From NCBI GenBank assembly GCA_964653655.1, contig CAZZHG010000103.1, positions 1-16,978 on the forward strand: a stretch of 16,978 nucleotides of DNA, read 5' to 3'. The position numbers were made by a program, and so were the translations under genes. Positions 15,756-16,978 of the stretch are shown piece after piece. Each line of letters starts with the position of its first letter. Position 1 is the stretch's first letter. Below the pieces are notes generated by a model that was given only the letters and a program-made list of their open reading frames with translations, searched no databases and was not told the DNA's origin. Source of the stretch: CAZZHG01 sp964653655. GTDB taxonomy: Bacteria; Bdellovibrionota; FAC87; UBA2466.

Positions 15756-16130
15756 ATGATTCGCACCATTTTCCTCGTCTTAACCTTCTCTCTTTCCGTA
15801 TTAGCTTCCGAAATCGAGCCTGGAACTTGTGGAGACAGTATTGTGGACTTGTCCATGCATCCCATCAGCCGCACCAACTGCCGCTGGAAAGGGGAGTGCG
15901 GGCAGCGGTTCGTCTTATCGAGCTCGAAGGATCCCGTAACTTGGATGCACGTCTTGATCGTTGAAGACGGCAAGCCGAGCCGGCCTCTGACGGTAGATTA
16001 TTCCTCGGATCCGATTCAGTTCAGCGTAGGGCAGGACGTCTGTTTGCCCGAGGGGACGAAGCTTCAAGTTTCCTACCAGAGGGACCTGTACGGACCCACG
16101 GTGGCCTTGCCCCCAGTTCCCAAATTTTGA
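15756..16130 (+). CDS. Small secreted protein with four cysteines, unknown function
   Basis: 124 residues. A short signal peptide (MIRTIFLVLTFSLSVLA) is cleaved near residue 17-18. The mature part is about 106 residues with C25, C42, C48 and C96, an even set able to form two disulfides. The C-terminus is Pro-rich (LPPVPKF). A GGGGGGCC stretch upstream may act as ribosome site. I recognise no family; it could be a small periplasmic or secreted binding or inhibitory protein. It is the last gene of the plus-strand run of exported proteins and converges on the oxidase operon with 6 nt between stops. Confidence 0.65.
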   Translation: MIRTIFLVLTFSLSVLASEIEPGTCGDSIVDLSMHPISRTNCRWKGECGQRFVLSSSKDPVTWMHVLIVEDGKPSRPLTVDYSSDPIQFSVGQDVCLPEGTKLQVSYQRDLYGPTVALPPVPKF

Positions 16131-16136
16131 ATGAGA

Positions 16137-16571
16137 TTAGGCGGCGAGCTTGAGATTCTGCTCGCGGGTGATCTTGCGGGACCGGACCCACCAGAAGACG
16201 AAAAGGCCGATGAAGGTGACCAGCACGGTCGAGATGACGCCGATCAGAAACCAGATTCCGTTGTTCGCGCTCTGGACCAGCGGCGAGTTCGGATCGCCCA
16301 CGCAAACCGCGCAAGCCTGCGCCGGGGAGGAGTAGGAAAGCCCCAGCGCGAGAAGCCCCGCCACGGAAAGATACGAGTACTGCCGGTACTTCTTCAAAAA
16401 CCACGGCAGATAAACGAGTAGCGCCCCCGTCACCAAAAACGATCCCACTCCCAAGACCAGAAGCCACGTCTCGTTGAGATCGCCGTATTGGCGCAGGCTC
16501 CATCCGCCCATGCCCGCAGCGAGAAGCGTAGAGATCAGAATGAAGAAGAGATGGAACGCCTTCAGGGACAT
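16137..16571 (-). CDS. Four-helix membrane protein of the cytochrome c oxidase operon, possible fusion of two small families
   Basis: 144 residues with hydrophobic helices at about 5-25, 36-58, 66-82 and 105-129. Residues 1-63 (MSLKAFHLFFILISTLLAAG start) look like one small two-helix oxidase-associated protein. Residues about 65-144 look like another: a signal-like helix ending SSPAQA, then CAVCVGDPNSP (87-97) with two Cys, then a helix and a basic tail. Both pieces resemble small proteins found near aa3/caa3 oxidase genes. The CxxC could take part in copper or redox chemistry, but this is inference. It follows subunit IV by 9 nt with a GAGGAG site, so it belongs to the same transcript. Confidence 0.72.
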   Translation of the reverse strand: MSLKAFHLFFILISTLLAAGMGGWSLRQYGDLNETWLLVLGVGSFLVTGALLVYLPWFLKKYRQYSYLSVAGLLALGLSYSSPAQACAVCVGDPNSPLVQSANNGIWFLIGVISTVLVTFIGLFVFWWVRSRKITREQNLKLAA

Positions 16572-16580
16572 ATGGGCTCC

Positions 16581-16868
16581 TCAGCCGTGAATGAAGATCG
16601 GAATCATCATCAAGATGAAGAACATCAGGAACGTAAGTCCCAGCGTGGCGTAGATGATCGTCTTTTCGTGGTTTAAGTGCATGAAAAACGCGGCCACCAG
16701 ACTGCCCTTGATGGAGGCGACGATCATCGCGACGACGATCGCCACCGTGTGCGGCAGGTGGTAGTAGGCGATGCCCACGGTGACTACCGTGAGAAACGCC
16801 AGCGCCACGAAAATCATCCAGTAGATTTTCAGGTGCTTCTTGAACTCTTCCTGGGAAACAGCGCTCAT
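16581..16868 (-). CDS. ctaF: Cytochrome c oxidase subunit IV (caa3-type)
   Basis: 95 residues, the usual size of the small bacterial COX4 family. Three transmembrane helices are at about 14-34, 41-63 and 70-92, with the family motif KGSLVAAFFMHLNHEK at 54-69. It is a structural subunit of the heme-copper oxidase that reduces oxygen at the inner membrane. The ATG has a GGAG site in the 10-nt gap after the subunit III stop, and the next gene follows closely. Confidence 0.9.
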   Translation of the reverse strand: MSAVSQEEFKKHLKIYWMIFVALAFLTVVTVGIAYYHLPHTVAIVVAMIVASIKGSLVAAFFMHLNHEKTIIYATLGLTFLMFFILMMIPIFIHG

Positions 16869-16878
16869 GTTGCTCTCC

Positions 16879-16978
16879 TCACAGTAGGTATAGAGACGGG
16901 AACAGGAAGATCCACACGATGTCGACGAAGTGCCAGTAAAGCCCCGCGATCTTGATGCGTCCCGTGAATTGTTCCTGA
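16879..16978 (-). CDS. ctaE: Cytochrome c oxidase subunit III, C-terminal end only
   Basis: Only the last 32 residues are in the window: they read IKIAGLYWHFVDIVWIFLF and then end at a TGA (16881-16879). The YWHFVDIVWIFLFP end is the hallmark of the last helix of COX3. The 5' part lies beyond the right edge. It is upstream of subunit IV in the same operon, so subunits II and I are expected further to the right. Confidence 0.94.
   Translation of the reverse strand, partial: QEQFTGRIKIAGLYWHFVDIVWIFLFPSLYLL

Overview
The window looks like chromosomal DNA of a Gram-negative, flagellated, aerobically respiring bacterium of fairly high GC content. The best guess is the Bdellovibrionota / former Deltaproteobacteria sphere. 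This rests on the short flagellin beginning MGLRINTN, the many exported proteases and Cys-containing secreted proteins, and the sigma-54 type activator. It is inference from protein style, not from a marker gene. There are no RNA genes, CRISPR arrays or mobile elements that I can see.

Layout, left to right. (1) 1-3772, minus strand: a tight TCA-cycle operon in transcription order icd, mdh, sucC, sucD; sucD runs off the left edge. (2) 3888-6320, plus strand: pterin-4a-carbinolamine dehydratase overlapping (GTGA) an exported HtrA-like serine protease, then a signal-bearing PlsC-like acyltransferase. The icd and phhB promoters appear to share one -35 element. (3) 6324-8740, minus strand: a three-gene motility operon, flagellin then a membrane-anchored coiled-coil protein then a CheD-like/receiver-like fusion that seems to have lost its catalytic residues. 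It is preceded by a long structured leader and a sigma-28-like promoter. (4) 9189-12247: a standalone CoaB-like protein (plus), a sigma-54 activator without an N-terminal sensor domain, and an exported M14 zinc carboxypeptidase (both minus). (5) 12516-16130, plus strand: a TPR/winged-helix regulator, a translationally coupled 33-codon ORF, a secreted four-Cys protein, an exported caspase-like peptidase with a hairpin at its ribosome binding site, and a small secreted four-Cys protein. (6) 16137-16978, minus strand: the end of a cytochrome c oxidase operon (subunit III partial, subunit IV, and a four-helix membrane protein that looks like two small families joined).

The most interesting signals are two. 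First, the flagellin leader carries three consecutive hairpins, each with GGA in its loop, followed by two perfect Shine-Dalgarno sequences. The caspase-like gene has a perfect 10-bp hairpin with GAAGGAA in its loop whose base touches the Shine-Dalgarno. This is the layout expected of CsrA/RsmA-type translational control, and would link motility and a secreted caspase-like protein. Second, the module at 12516-16130 joins an unusual regulator, a micro-ORF and three exported proteins of mostly unknown function.
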